A DNA stretch of 64,000 nt, taken from Anaerolineaceae bacterium. Its GTDB lineage: Bacteria > Chloroflexota > Anaerolineae > Anaerolineales > Anaerolineaceae. The position numbers were made by a program, and so were the translations under genes. Under the pieces are notes generated by a model. It was not told where the DNA came from and made no database searches. It saw only the letters and a program-made list of their open reading frames with translations. The stretch is from positions 248,001-312,000 of the forward strand of contig JAJUGU010000001.1 of the NCBI GenBank assembly GCA_029265815.1, written 5' to 3'. Numbering within the stretch: the stretch's first letter is position 1; every line of letters starts with the position of its first letter. Positions 15,606 to 24,818 of the stretch are shown piece after piece.

Positions 15606-16451
15606 ATGACAAAAAATGGTGCTGATAGTTGTCCCATATCACCTGATCAGATAGCAAATCGGGCTGAAGAGACTGCGGTGTTGAAATCCCAATCGCGATT
15701 CGTTTCCACTTTTCTTTTAGCGATTCTTGCTGGGATGTATATCGGTTTTGGAGGAATCTTTTCAGTTGTCGCGGTTACTGGAATGAGTGGTACCTGGCCT
15801 TTTGGCATTATGAAACTGGTCCAAGGTCTGGCGTTTTCGCTAGGATTAATTCTCGTCGTTGTTGGTGGAGCAGAACTCTTTACCGGTAATATGTTGATGA
15901 TTATTGCCTGGGCTCAGCATAAAATCTCCTTAATAAGCATGCTCCGCAATTGGTGCATTGTTTATTTGGGAAATTTTTTAGGTTCAATTCTGCTCGCATA
16001 CCTTTTCACACTTGGAAGATCATACGGATTATCAGACGGTGAGCTTGGACGATTATTATTCACTATTGCTAACACGAAATTATCCTACGATTTTCTTCAA
16101 GCCCTAATCCTGGGAATACTTTGTAACATTCTGGTCTGCCTTGCTGTATGGTTATCTTATTCAGCAAAAAATACAACCGATAAGATACTGGCTGTGATTT
16201 TCCCAATTTCTGCATTTATTGCTGCCGGATTTGAGCACAGTATCGCCAATATGTTTCTGATTCCCGTTACATTTATTATCAAAACCATTGACCCCATGTT
16301 CATATCGAATCTGGATTTCGACCTTTCGCAATTTACCTGGCCGCAGTTTTTAATACATAATCTTCTACCTGTCACACTTGGCAATATCATTGGCGGAGCT
16401 TTTATTATTGGACTCGTTTATTATTTTTCGCTTCGTAAACAAAGGCAATAA
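15606..16451 (+). CDS. Formate/nitrite transporter (FNT) family channel
   Basis: A 281-aa integral membrane protein with six or so hydrophobic segments. The FNT signature GGAELFTGNM is visible at about residue 95, and the N-terminal soluble stretch (~30 residues) is typical. FNT members conduct formate, nitrite or hydrosulfide as pentameric channels; the substrate cannot be decided from sequence alone. It lies 23 bases after the endopeptidase gene on the same strand, so formate exchange linked to hydrogen metabolism is an attractive inference, although no formate dehydrogenase lies in the window. GGGGG serves as ribosome site. Confidence 0.9.
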   Translation: MTKNGADSCPISPDQIANRAEETAVLKSQSRFVSTFLLAILAGMYIGFGGIFSVVAVTGMSGTWPFGIMKLVQGLAFSLGLILVVVGGAELFTGNMLMIIAWAQHKISLISMLRNWCIVYLGNFLGSILLAYLFTLGRSYGLSDGELGRLLFTIANTKLSYDFLQALILGILCNILVCLAVWLSYSAKNTTDKILAVIFPISAFIAAGFEHSIANMFLIPVTFIIKTIDPMFISNLDFDLSQFTWPQFLIHNLLPVTLGNIIGGAFIIGLVYYFSLRKQRQ

Positions 16452-16543
16452 TTGTGACACTAAGCAATGAGACAAGGATGTAAAACACTAATCGGATTTA
16501 GATACTCAATGTTATCCTAGAACATAAAGCTGCAGGAAATGCC

Positions 16544-17020
16544 ATGGATAAGACTCTCAATATCACTGACGTACTCAAAAACATCCCTCTATTCTTTGAA
16601 TTAAAACCCGGTCAATTGGAACAGATTGCTCTAATTTCAGATCTGATTGAAATTGATCCCGGTGACATTCCTATTCATGAAGGAGCTAAACTAGATTTTG
16701 TTTACATCCTTTTAGAAGGTGAAATAAAAGTTGAAGTGTTTGTGCCAACTTTTGGTCAAGTGGAAACCAGTAAATTAGGTCCCTTTGATATCCTCGGTTG
16801 GTCAGCGATGACTCCTATTGTCCGGCAGCGCACTGGCACAACAACAGCTCTCACTCACTGTTGGCTGCTGCGAATGGATGGGAAATTACTTTTTCAACTT
16901 TGTGAAGAAGATCACGATATCGGTTATATTGTCTATCGCCGCCTGGCAAATGTTGCCGCACGGAGTTTTTTGACTACCCGGATTCAATTGATGAATCTGT
17001 TGGCAAAATCTGGAAGCTAA
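16544..17020 (+). CDS. Stand-alone cyclic-nucleotide-binding-domain protein (Crp/Fnr-type effector domain without HTH)
   Basis: A 158-aa protein whose first ~120 residues form a cNMP-binding beta-barrel: LKNIPLFFELKPGQLEQIA at the start, VYILLEGEIKVEV, then LGPFDILGWSAM. The normal PRTATVxA-like phosphate cassette is not clear (VRQRTGTTTAL occupies the position), so it may not bind cAMP. After the dimerisation helix the protein ends; the helix-turn-helix of Crp/Fnr regulators is missing, so it cannot bind DNA by itself. It lies between the FNT gene and hypA, suggesting a role in the hydrogenase system. Confidence 0.8.
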   Translation: MDKTLNITDVLKNIPLFFELKPGQLEQIALISDLIEIDPGDIPIHEGAKLDFVYILLEGEIKVEVFVPTFGQVETSKLGPFDILGWSAMTPIVRQRTGTTTALTHCWLLRMDGKLLFQLCEEDHDIGYIVYRRLANVAARSFLTTRIQLMNLLAKSGS

Positions 17021-17046
17021 CTTCCCTTTAATATTCCCGGAGCAAA

Positions 17047-17060
17047 TTGAATGTTATCAA
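17047..17060. promoter_or_regulatory. Fnr-like box upstream of hypA
   Basis: TTGAA-TGTT-ATCAA differs by one base from the Fnr/Crp-family half-site consensus TTGAT-N4-ATCAA. It lies about 50 bases before the expected transcription start. Short motifs of this kind occur by chance in AT-rich DNA. Confidence 0.35.
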
Positions 17061-17094
17061 TTCCTAATTCATCCAATATTTATCTAAATTAGAT

Positions 17095-17100
17095 TATAAT
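17095..17100 (+). promoter_or_regulatory. -10 element for the hyp operon
   Basis: TATAAT lies 9 bases before the hypA ATG. No consensus -35 is found at 16-18 bases (tccaat), suggesting an activator-dependent promoter. The leader would be nearly absent. Confidence 0.4.
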
Positions 17101-17109
17101 CGTTCTGCT

Positions 17110-17472
17110 ATGCATGAATTATCTGTAACTGAAAACATCCTGGAAATTGCCCTCACCCATGCCAAAGCCTCTTTTGCTAAGAAGGTTACTGATATCTATC
17201 TAGTAATCGGTCAATTATCCAGTATCGTTGATGATTCGGTCCAATTTTATTGGGACTATATCAGTGAGAACACAATTTGTGCAGGTGCCAGACTTCACTT
17301 TAACCGGATTCCTGCAAATTTTCGTTGCATCAAATGTAATCATGAGTTTCAAATGAAAAATGAACTTACTGCCTGTCCAAATTGTGGTAGTATGCAAACC
17401 ACGATCATTTCGGGTGAAGAATTCTATGTTGACAGCATTGAGATCGAAAAAGAGGTAGAAAAGAGCATATGA
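17110..17472 (+). CDS. hypA: Hydrogenase nickel incorporation protein HypA
   Basis: A 120-aa nickel chaperone that delivers Ni to the hydrogenase large subunit together with HypB. The N-terminal MHE nickel-binding motif is intact, and the zinc site is formed by CIKC and CPNC. The length is normal. It starts the complete hypABFCDE set; its stop overlaps the hypB start (ATGA). No good Shine-Dalgarno is visible and the -10 box is very close, so the mRNA may be almost leaderless. Confidence 0.95.
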   Translation: MHELSVTENILEIALTHAKASFAKKVTDIYLVIGQLSSIVDDSVQFYWDYISENTICAGARLHFNRIPANFRCIKCNHEFQMKNELTACPNCGSMQTTIISGEEFYVDSIEIEKEVEKSI

Positions 17473-18143
17473 GCGCAATCAGGGTTCCTGTTGTAGAAAA
17501 GATATTCAGTGCCAATGACCGTATGGCAGAATTAAACCGAAACCTGTTAAATTCACATAATATTTTCTCGATCAATTTAATGGCTTCCCCTGGCGCAGGA
17601 AAAACCAGTTTCATACTTGAAACAATTAAGCGCTTGAACCATTCACTACGCATTGGTGTCATTGAAGGAGATACTGCTCCTGTCACCATCGATGCAGATA
17701 AAATCATTGCCGCCGGGATGCCAGCTGTGCAGATCAATACGGGTGGTGATTGTCATCTTGAAGCATCTATGATGAGCGATGGGTTAAATCAATTACCATT
17801 GGATGATCTCGATCTGGTTATCGTTGAAAATGTTGGCAACCTCATTTGTCCGGCTGCCTGGGATCTTGGTACCCATATCAATGTCTTAATTGCCAGTGTT
17901 CCTGAAGGTGATGATAAACCGTATAAATATCCAAATATTTATCGTGGATTAAAGGTGCTGGTGGTAAATAAAACTGATCTAGCACCGTTTGTGAAGTTTG
18001 ATATGGATTATTTCAGACAGGGAGTGGAAATGCTCAATCCTGGACTGGTTACTTTTCCATTATCTTGCCGTACTGGAGACGGGTTCGACAAATGGATTGA
18101 GTGGTTGATAACTCAAGTCCACGCGCATCAACAAACTTCATGA
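17469..18143 (+). CDS. hypB: Hydrogenase nickel incorporation GTPase HypB
   Basis: A 224-aa SIMIBI-class GTPase that drives nickel transfer in hydrogenase maturation. Visible are the P-loop SPGAGKT (residues 40-46), GVIEGDTAPVTIDADKI with the dimer-site residues, GGDCHLEASMM and the guanine-specificity motif NKTDL. The N-terminal His-rich nickel-storage stretch and the high-affinity CxxCGC motif found in some HypB proteins are absent. It overlaps hypA and hypF by 4 bases each (ATGA), indicating coupled translation. Confidence 0.95.
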   Translation: MSAIRVPVVEKIFSANDRMAELNRNLLNSHNIFSINLMASPGAGKTSFILETIKRLNHSLRIGVIEGDTAPVTIDADKIIAAGMPAVQINTGGDCHLEASMMSDGLNQLPLDDLDLVIVENVGNLICPAAWDLGTHINVLIASVPEGDDKPYKYPNIYRGLKVLVVNKTDLAPFVKFDMDYFRQGVEMLNPGLVTFPLSCRTGDGFDKWIEWLITQVHAHQQTS

Positions 18144-20422
18144 CAGACTACTCAGGTTCAAGAATTCATATAACAGGAATTGTTCAGGGTGTCGGATTCC
18201 GCCCATTCATATATAACCTGGCAACGTCACTCGATTTAAAGGGCTGGGTGGTTAATACTTCCAATGGTGTCGACATAGAAGTCGCTGGTTCTCCTGCTTG
18301 TATTAGTCAATTCATTAACAAGTTGAGGAATAATCCTCCTCCGTTAGCCAGGATTGATAACATTAATATTCTTGAAATTACTCCGCCAATTTTTTCAGAT
18401 TTCATTATTCGTGAAAGCGAGTTCCAACCAGGAGAGTATTTACCAGTATCCCCTGATGTAAGCATTTGTCCAGACTGTCGTAAGGAACTTTTCAATCCCC
18501 AAGATCGAAGGTATCGATATCCTTTTATAAATTGCACTAACTGCGGTCCACGATTTACAATCATTAAAGATATTCCTTATGACCGACCTAAAACAACGAT
18601 GGCAAACTTTAAAATGTGTCCGGAATGCCTCTCTGAATATCAGAATCCTTCTGACCGTAGGTTTCATGCTCAACCAATTGCCTGTCCTGTCTGTGGTCCG
18701 CAATTACAGTTTACAATGGACAAAAATATTTCCATTGGTGAAGATGCAATTCAATCGGCCAGGAATGCCCTTGTTTCTGGAAAGATATTAGCAGTAAAAG
18801 GTCTCGGGGGATATCACCTTGCATGTGATGCCAGCAACAAAAAAGCCGTTGAAAATCTGAGAAACCGAAAAAAAAGAAGCGATAAGCCGTTTGCATTGAT
18901 GGCTTATAATTTAGAACAAGTTCAACAATTTGCTTTGGTATCTCCAGCAGAAAGTGAATTGCTGGAATCTCCTCAACACCCTGTTGTTATTTTAAAGAAA
19001 AAGATAAAACACACAATTTTCGATCAAACCGCTCCAGGACAAAATTCTCTAGGATTCATGCTTCCCTATACACCGCTCCATTTATTGCTGCTTGAGCCGG
19101 AATCAGGATTCCCAGAAGTTCTTGTTATGACCAGTGGAAATGTAAGTGAAGAACCCATCGCATATTCTGACGAAGAAGCGTTCTCCCGATTGCATGGTAT
19201 CGCAGATGGTTTCCTTATACACGATCGTCCGATTCACACACGCGTTGATGATTCGGTTTGCCGTATTTTTAAAGAGAATCTCTATCCCATTCGTCGCTCT
19301 CGCGGTTACGCACCAGAACCAATTAGATACAATAGATCATTACCTCAAATCTTGGCTTGTGGAGCTGAGTTAAAGAACACTTTTGCATTTTCGAAAGATA
19401 AATATATTTTTATCAGTCACCACATAGGAGATCTCGAAAACTATGAAACATTAAAGTCTTTTGAGAATGGGATTGAACATTATAAGCAATTATTCCGCTT
19501 ATCGCCAGCAGCAATAGCTGTTGACCTTCACCCTGATTATCTTTCAACCAAATATGGCTTATCAGAATCATTTGCAAAACACCTCCCCCTTGTGTCTGTT
19601 CAACATCATCATGCTCATCTCGCTTCTTGCCTGGCTGACAATCTATGGTCATCCAATGAATCTGTTATTGGCCTGATATTTGATGGCACGGGCTACGGTA
19701 CTGATGGCAAAATCTGGGGAGGAGAAATCCTTGTTGGCAATTGTTCAGTATTTCAACGATATTATCATCTTCGAGAGACGCCTCTCCCCGGAGGCGATAC
19801 TGCTATACGCAATCCTTCGAAAATTGCTCTGTCTCAATTATTTGCCGCGGGCATTGACTGGGACCCTGACCTCCCACCTGTTCAAGCGTTGTGTGCAGAA
19901 GAGCGCACATTGCTGAAATCACAAATAACACATCTTATTAATACTCCACAAACTACCAGTATGGGCCGTCTCTTCGATGCGGTTTCAGCATTAATTGGCA
20001 TACGGCAAAGGGCTACCTATGAAGGCCAGGCGGCGATTGAATTAGAAAACTTATGTGATCCTGACGAAACATCTACATATGATCTCTCTCTAGGAAACGG
20101 AGTGGTTGAAATCTTAGACCTGTATCCCCAGATCATACAAGATTATCGTAAAGGGGTCAAGAAAGAGATCATTTCAGCGCGTTTTCATAATACGATTGCT
20201 CAAATATGTAAGTCCGTCGCTCAAGAAATCCGTGAATTAACGAACATCAACACCGTTGCCCTTTCGGGTGGTGTATGGCAGAATATGACTCTGTTGACTA
20301 AAACGCTGCATCTATTACAAAACCAGGGTTTTTTCCCACTGATTCATCATAACATCCCCACTAACGATGGCGGAATATCAATTGGTCAAATAATGGTAGC
20401 AGCATCAAAATTAAAAAATTAG
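18140..20422 (+). CDS. hypF: Carbamoyltransferase HypF
   Basis: A 760-aa protein that makes the carbamoyl group for the cyanide ligands of the NiFe site. Domains in order: acylphosphatase (GIVQGVGFRPF, residues ~12-90), two zinc-finger blocks (CPDC with CTNC; CPEC with CPVC), a YrdC-like domain, and a Kae1-like carbamoyltransferase domain with HHHAHLASC, FDGTGYG and SGGVWQN. It is full length. ATG 18140 overlaps the hypB stop; an upstream GTG at 18101 extends the frame inside hypB without support. Confidence 0.96.
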   Translation: MTDYSGSRIHITGIVQGVGFRPFIYNLATSLDLKGWVVNTSNGVDIEVAGSPACISQFINKLRNNPPPLARIDNINILEITPPIFSDFIIRESEFQPGEYLPVSPDVSICPDCRKELFNPQDRRYRYPFINCTNCGPRFTIIKDIPYDRPKTTMANFKMCPECLSEYQNPSDRRFHAQPIACPVCGPQLQFTMDKNISIGEDAIQSARNALVSGKILAVKGLGGYHLACDASNKKAVENLRNRKKRSDKPFALMAYNLEQVQQFALVSPAESELLESPQHPVVILKKKIKHTIFDQTAPGQNSLGFMLPYTPLHLLLLEPESGFPEVLVMTSGNVSEEPIAYSDEEAFSRLHGIADGFLIHDRPIHTRVDDSVCRIFKENLYPIRRSRGYAPEPIRYNRSLPQILACGAELKNTFAFSKDKYIFISHHIGDLENYETLKSFENGIEHYKQLFRLSPAAIAVDLHPDYLSTKYGLSESFAKHLPLVSVQHHHAHLASCLADNLWSSNESVIGLIFDGTGYGTDGKIWGGEILVGNCSVFQRYYHLRETPLPGGDTAIRNPSKIALSQLFAAGIDWDPDLPPVQALCAEERTLLKSQITHLINTPQTTSMGRLFDAVSALIGIRQRATYEGQAAIELENLCDPDETSTYDLSLGNGVVEILDLYPQIIQDYRKGVKKEIISARFHNTIAQICKSVAQEIRELTNINTVALSGGVWQNMTLLTKTLHLLQNQGFFPLIHHNIPTNDGGISIGQIMVAASKLKN

Positions 20423-20432
20423 AGAGGTCGTT

Positions 20433-20690
20433 ATGTGTTTAGCCGTTCCAGGGAAAATTATAGATATATTCACTTCCTCAAATATGAAAATGGGTAAGGT
20501 TGATTTCGGTGGCGTATTAAGAGAAGTATGCCTGGAAGCTGTCCCTGAAGTCAAAATTGGAGATTATGTCATCGTCCATGCAGGATTTGCTTTAAACATC
20601 CTCAGCGAAAAAGAAGCACGTGACACACTTGCTGCATTTCGTGAATTAGATGAAATCGAACTCGATGAAGATAACCCTATAATGAATTAG
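20433..20690 (+). CDS. hypC: Hydrogenase assembly chaperone HypC
   Basis: An 85-aa chaperone that partners HypD during assembly of the Fe(CN)2CO group and then binds the large-subunit precursor. The N-terminal MCLAVPGKI is canonical, with Cys2 as the functional residue. GAGAGG precedes the ATG. It lies between hypF and hypD, spaced by 10 and 7 bases. A single copy is seen. Confidence 0.96.
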   Translation: MCLAVPGKIIDIFTSSNMKMGKVDFGGVLREVCLEAVPEVKIGDYVIVHAGFALNILSEKEARDTLAAFRELDEIELDEDNPIMN

Positions 20691-20697
20691 GATTAAC

Positions 20698-21795
20698 ATG
20701 CGTTATCTTGAAGAATTTCGTGATGCTGAACTGGTAAAAAACGTTCTTTCCAAGATCAATCACACAGTAAAACATCCCTGGGTGATCATGGAAATTTGTG
20801 GCGGTCAGACGCACTCAATTATGCACCACGGCATTGCTCAACTGCTTCCGGGAGAAATCGAATTAGTGCATGGCCCCGGCTGCCCCGTTTGCGTCACTTC
20901 ACTGGAATTGGTCGACAAAGCACTTTCAATTGCTTCTCGCCCTAATGTAATATTTTGTTCATTTGGAGATATGTTGCGCGTTCCAGGATCTCATGGAGAT
21001 TTATTTTCTGTCAAAGCAGCCGGCGGCCAGGTGCGTATCGTTTATTCTCCACTTGATGCAGTTAAAATCGCCCAGCAGAACCCTGATAAAGAAGTTGTCT
21101 TTTTCGCCATAGGATTCGAAACTACAGCCCCGGCAAATGCGATGAGTGTTCTTTACGCTCAGTCACTAGGTTTGCAAAATTACTCCATACTGGTTTCACA
21201 TGTAACCGTTCCACCAGCTATGCACGCTATCCTTAGTTCTCCCCATAATCGTGTGCAGGGTTTTCTCGCAGCAGGGCATGTGTGCTCGGTTATGGGATAC
21301 CACCAATACCATGCTATCAGCCAAATATATAAAATCCCGATTGTTGTGACCGGGTTTGAACCGCTTGATCTTTTAAACGGAATCCTGATGACAGTTGAAC
21401 TTCTTGAATCTGGTACCCCACGTGTACAAAATGCATATTCCAGAGTGGTTTCAGAAGCTGGCAACATTCCAGCTCAGGCATTGATCAAGCGAGTGTTTCA
21501 AGATTGTGACCGTAACTGGCGGGGGATTGGGTTAATTCCACAAAGTGGATGGGAATTAAGACCTGAATACCATTTCTTTGATGCTGAGAAAAGGTTTGAG
21601 GTTGAGCAGATCCAAACTCGCGAATCAGATATTTGTATCTCTGGCCAGATACTACAGGGTATAAAAAAACCTCCTCAATGTCCAGCTTTTGGGAGAATAT
21701 GTACTCCTCAGAATCCGTTAGGGGCAACTATGGTCTCATCGGAAGGTACCTGCGCAGCTTACTATCGATATGCACGAATAGATATGGAAGAATGA
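20698..21795 (+). CDS. hypD: Hydrogenase formation protein HypD
   Basis: A 365-aa Fe-S scaffold on which the Fe(CN)2CO unit is built. Visible motifs are [32 protein letters not shown] and the C-terminal cluster cysteines ([25 protein letters not shown], quoted in part: the last motif is [10 protein letters not shown]). Length and order match the family. Only one base separates its stop from the hypE start. Confidence 0.96.
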   Translation: MRYLEEFRDAELVKNVLSKINHTVKHPWVIMEICGGQTHSIMHHGIAQLLPGEIELVHGPGCPVCVTSLELVDKALSIASRPNVIFCSFGDMLRVPGSHGDLFSVKAAGGQVRIVYSPLDAVKIAQQNPDKEVVFFAIGFETTAPANAMSVLYAQSLGLQNYSILVSHVTVPPAMHAILSSPHNRVQGFLAAGHVCSVMGYHQYHAISQIYKIPIVVTGFEPLDLLNGILMTVELLESGTPRVQNAYSRVVSEAGNIPAQALIKRVFQDCDRNWRGIGLIPQSGWELRPEYHFFDAEKRFEVEQIQTRESDICISGQILQGIKKPPQCPAFGRICTPQNPLGATMVSSEGTCAAYYRYARIDMEE

Positions 21796-21796
21796 C

Positions 21797-22864
21797 ATGA
21801 ATGAATCATCAATACCACATATGCAAGGTCCTATCTGTCCTCTGCCAATAAAATCATACGAGCAAATTGTTATGGGGCATGGCGCTGGTGGCAAAATGAC
21901 CCAAGATTTAATCCGTCAATATTTTGTGCCTAACTTTTCTAACCCTTTTCTTTTAGAAGGTAATGATTTTTCATTCGTACAAACTCATCAGAGTGGAAGA
22001 ATAGTTGTCAGTACTGACGCCCACATTGTCAGCCCATTATTCTTTCCCGGTGGTGATATTGGAAGGCTTGCTGTTTCAGGCACCGTTAATGACCTCGCAA
22101 TGTCAGGCGGTATCCCGCTGGGACTAACAGCCAGCTTCATCCTTGAAGAGGGCTTTTCAATTTCTACACTGGAAAAGATCATCGTTTCTATGGCAGCTAC
22201 AGCCCAAGAAGCCGGGGTTCCTATTGTTGCTGGTGACACCAAGGTTGTTGAAAAAGGCAAAGCGGATGGAATTTTTATTTCGACATCTGGCGTGGCATGG
22301 GTTCCTGACCATCTCCACATTGGCGGTGCATTTGCTCAACCTGGGGATACAGTGTTGATTTCAGGAACCCTTGGTGATCACGGCATCGCAGTTCTCTCTG
22401 CTCGTGGTGAGCTTGGATTGGAAACGGAAATAAAATCAGATGTTGCACCGTTGAACCACTTGGTTCAAAGCATCGTTCAATACACAAGAAATGTACATGT
22501 TCTTCGTGATCCAACCCGTGGCGGTTTAGCAACTACCCTTAACGAAATAGCGGTTCAAAGTCAGGTCGGTATTATCCTTAACGAGAGTTCAATTCCTGTT
22601 GATCCTGTCGTAGGGTCAACTTGTGAAATGCTTGGTTTTGATCCCCTTTATGTGGCTAACGAAGGCAAAATGATCGTGTTTGTTCCCGCTAACGAGGCTA
22701 ATGGAGTTCTCGATGTAATGCGTTCTCAGAAATTTGGCGAAAATGCTGCCATCATTGGCAGGGTTGAATCGACTCCTACTGGTAAAGTGCTGCTAAAAAC
22801 AATCATTGGAGGCACACGCCTGCTTGATGTAATGAGTGGTGAAATGCTTCCTCGAATCTGCTAA
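21797..22864 (+). CDS. hypE: Carbamoyl dehydratase HypE
   Basis: A 355-aa PurM/AIR-synthase-fold enzyme that accepts the carbamoyl group from HypF on its C-terminal Cys and dehydrates it to a thiocyanate with ATP. The protein ends in PRIC, so the essential terminal Cys is present. GHGAGGKM, STDAHIVSP and DPTRGGLATTLNE are recognisable. It is the last hyp gene; no terminator is visible after it, but a promoter-like sequence precedes the next gene. Confidence 0.96.
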   Translation: MNESSIPHMQGPICPLPIKSYEQIVMGHGAGGKMTQDLIRQYFVPNFSNPFLLEGNDFSFVQTHQSGRIVVSTDAHIVSPLFFPGGDIGRLAVSGTVNDLAMSGGIPLGLTASFILEEGFSISTLEKIIVSMAATAQEAGVPIVAGDTKVVEKGKADGIFISTSGVAWVPDHLHIGGAFAQPGDTVLISGTLGDHGIAVLSARGELGLETEIKSDVAPLNHLVQSIVQYTRNVHVLRDPTRGGLATTLNEIAVQSQVGIILNESSIPVDPVVGSTCEMLGFDPLYVANEGKMIVFVPANEANGVLDVMRSQKFGENAAIIGRVESTPTGKVLLKTIIGGTRLLDVMSGEMLPRIC

Positions 22865-22871
22865 CCCAATC

Positions 22872-22899
22872 TTGACACTATTTAACCCGCATTTATACT
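22872..22899 (+). promoter_or_regulatory. Promoter upstream of the methyltransferase gene
   Basis: TTGACA (22872-22877), a 16-base spacer and TATACT (22894-22899) lie just after hypE and 25 bases before the methyltransferase ATG. The match is good and suggests a unit separate from hyp. Confidence 0.5.
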
Positions 22900-22924
22900 T
22901 AAGAAAACAAAAAACAGAGGATCA

Positions 22925-23725
22925 ATGAAAATCAATTTCCAAGAAACTACAAAAGATCTTGCAGTACGCATCGACATTCACTCAAAATTTGGTGCCAGAG
23001 ATATTGACGTCTGGATGTTAGACCTGATTAAATTGCAGCCGGGAAGTGTGATCCTCGATGTGGGTTGCGGTTCAGGAAAACAATGCTTTTCATATTATGA
23101 CTTCCTTAAAGGTCATGCAGCAATAACCGGAGGGGATGTTTCTGAAGATCTTTTAGCGCAGGCACGTGCAGAAAATCAACGTCGGAATACGAATATCACA
23201 TTCGAATACCTTGATTTCAACAAGAGTTTTCCTCACAAACAAGAAGAATTTGATTTCGTATCGTGCTGCTTTGCCATCTATTACGCAGAAAACATGTCTG
23301 CCACAATTGGTGAAATGTACCGGGTAACCAAACCGGGCGGTAGATTATTCACCACAGGGCCAATGCCACAGAATAAAAAACTATTTTATGACATCATCAC
23401 AGAAGCCACAGGCTTGACCATTCCTCCTATGCCAGGAAGCTCACGATTCTCAACCGAGATATTCTCTACGATCAAAGCGATGTATTCGAAAGTTGATCTA
23501 CACATATTTGAAAATCCACTCACTTTTGATACTGTTGACCCTTATATGGATTACACCCGTGCATCCATGTCGGAAGACCGCAAACTATGGGGCAGCCTTT
23601 TCAAAGAAAAAGACGATTTTGAAAAAATAATGAAACAGATCACAGAAGTCGCCAAGAAACGCCTTGATCAAGATGGCAAATTGGTGATGACCAAGGTGGT
23701 TGGCGGTATCCTAGCCACAAAATAG
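22925..23725 (+). CDS. Class I SAM-dependent methyltransferase
   Basis: A 266-aa Rossmann-fold methyltransferase. The SAM-binding motif I is VILDVGCGSGKQ (about residues 40-51), with an acidic residue in GGDVSED after strand 2 and a motif IV-like DFVSCCFAIYY. The later GEMYRVTKPGGRL is the usual post-motif of the family. The substrate cannot be assigned. AGAGG precedes the ATG. The stop is followed at once by the PIG-L gene, so the two are probably co-transcribed and may modify the same glycan or lipid. Confidence 0.85.
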   Translation: MKINFQETTKDLAVRIDIHSKFGARDIDVWMLDLIKLQPGSVILDVGCGSGKQCFSYYDFLKGHAAITGGDVSEDLLAQARAENQRRNTNITFEYLDFNKSFPHKQEEFDFVSCCFAIYYAENMSATIGEMYRVTKPGGRLFTTGPMPQNKKLFYDIITEATGLTIPPMPGSSRFSTEIFSTIKAMYSKVDLHIFENPLTFDTVDPYMDYTRASMSEDRKLWGSLFKEKDDFEKIMKQITEVAKKRLDQDGKLVMTKVVGGILATK

Positions 23726-23731
23726 GTGAAT

Positions 23732-24382
23732 ATGAATCACGACATGGCATTTTATGGTCGTAAAGTTTGCTTCATTGGTGCTCATCCCGATGATATTGAG
23801 ATCGGTTGTGGTGCATTGATCTCGCATATTTCAGGAAAGACTGAAGTACATTGTGTGACGCTATCCGATAACCAGAAAAACCCTTTACTGAAGAATGTTG
23901 TGGTTGAACATCATTGCAGCATGCACATACTGGGTGTTCCAGATGAACACATAATCGTAGGGAACTTTGAAACACGTCGTTTTCCACAAGCCAGGCAAGA
24001 AATCCTTGAATATCTAATCAGATTGAATCAAAATTATCACCCAGACATTGTTTTTGTTCATACAAAATCAGATTTACATCAAGATCACGCAACGGTCACT
24101 GAAGAAACCCTTCGAGCCTTTCGCGGAACAACAGTTCTCGGTTACGATGTCATTCGCAGCAGTTATGGTTTTTTCCCTCAGTTTTTGGTTGAAGTTAATG
24201 AAGAGGATGTGAACAATAAGATTAGAGCGCTGGCTGAATATCACACCTATGACGCGAAATACTATTTTGACCCTGAATTGACGCGCTCAATCCTTGTAAA
24301 AAATGGCGCTTTTGTTGAACGAAAATTTGCTGAAGGCTTTGATATTTTGCGAATCATTGGCGCGTTCGGATGTCTGAGTTAA
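23732..24382 (+). CDS. PIG-L family (LmbE-like) N-acetylglucosaminyl deacetylase
   Basis: A ~216-aa zinc-dependent deacetylase of the PIG-L/LmbE family. The metal motif AHPDDIEIGCG and the second motif HQDH (in KSDLHQDHATV) are intact. Family members remove acetyl from GlcNAc-containing lipids or small glycosides; the substrate here is unknown. The start is uncertain: ATG 23732 follows AGGTG closely, a GTG at 23726 directly follows the previous stop, and an ATG at 23744 is also possible. A strong terminator lies 33 bases downstream. Confidence 0.87.
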   Translation: MNHDMAFYGRKVCFIGAHPDDIEIGCGALISHISGKTEVHCVTLSDNQKNPLLKNVVVEHHCSMHILGVPDEHIIVGNFETRRFPQARQEILEYLIRLNQNYHPDIVFVHTKSDLHQDHATVTEETLRAFRGTTVLGYDVIRSSYGFFPQFLVEVNEEDVNNKIRALAEYHTYDAKYYFDPELTRSILVKNGAFVERKFAEGFDILRIIGAFGCLS

Positions 24383-24415
24383 TAGATTAGTTTCCCCATT
24401 CTTATTCTTTTCTAT

Positions 24416-24453
24416 AAAAAGGGAAGGCATAAATGATCTGCCTTCCCTTTTTT
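24416..24453. terminator. Bidirectional intrinsic terminator
   Basis: A perfect 14-bp stem (24416-24429 with 24439-24452), core gggaaggca/tgccttccc, has A- and T-run arms. It serves the PIG-L gene and the convergent suf operon. Confidence 0.92.
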
Positions 24454-24476
24454 GATCAGAACAAATCCAATTGATG

Positions 24477-24815
24477 TTATTCAGCTGATATTCCTACTTC
24501 AATATAACCATCTTTAATCCTTACCGGGTATATGGGAATACCTGTAACGGCAGGAAGTGAAAGAACCTCACCAGTCTTGATATTAAAACGCGCTCCATGG
24601 CGTGGACACACAATCTCATCTCCGATAACTTCTCCCTCACCTATTGATCCCCCATCGTGAGTACAGACATCGCCGGTTGCCAGAAATTCACCGTTAAGAG
24701 AAAAGAGAACAATGGGTTGGCCTCCGATTTCAATAAAAAGCCTTTCGCCAGCAGGAATATCATTCACCTTTGCGATACGAAAGAACTGATATCCAATCGC
24801 ATTATTTTCTGTCAT
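24477..24815 (-). CDS. Rieske-type [2Fe-2S] ferredoxin
   Basis: A 112-aa soluble Rieske protein. Ligands are Cys51 and His53 (CTHDGG) and Cys70 and His73 (CPRHGA). There is no membrane anchor, so it resembles the ferredoxin components found as the last gene of many suf operons rather than a cytochrome bc subunit. The start is at 24815 with GGAGGA upstream. It ends the sufCBD-S-U operon, 3 bases after sufU. Its physiological partner is not evident. Confidence 0.9.
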   Translation of the reverse strand: MTENNAIGYQFFRIAKVNDIPAGERLFIEIGGQPIVLFSLNGEFLATGDVCTHDGGSIGEGEVIGDEIVCPRHGARFNIKTGEVLSLPAVTGIPIYPVRIKDGYIEVGISAE

Positions 24816-24818
24816 TAA

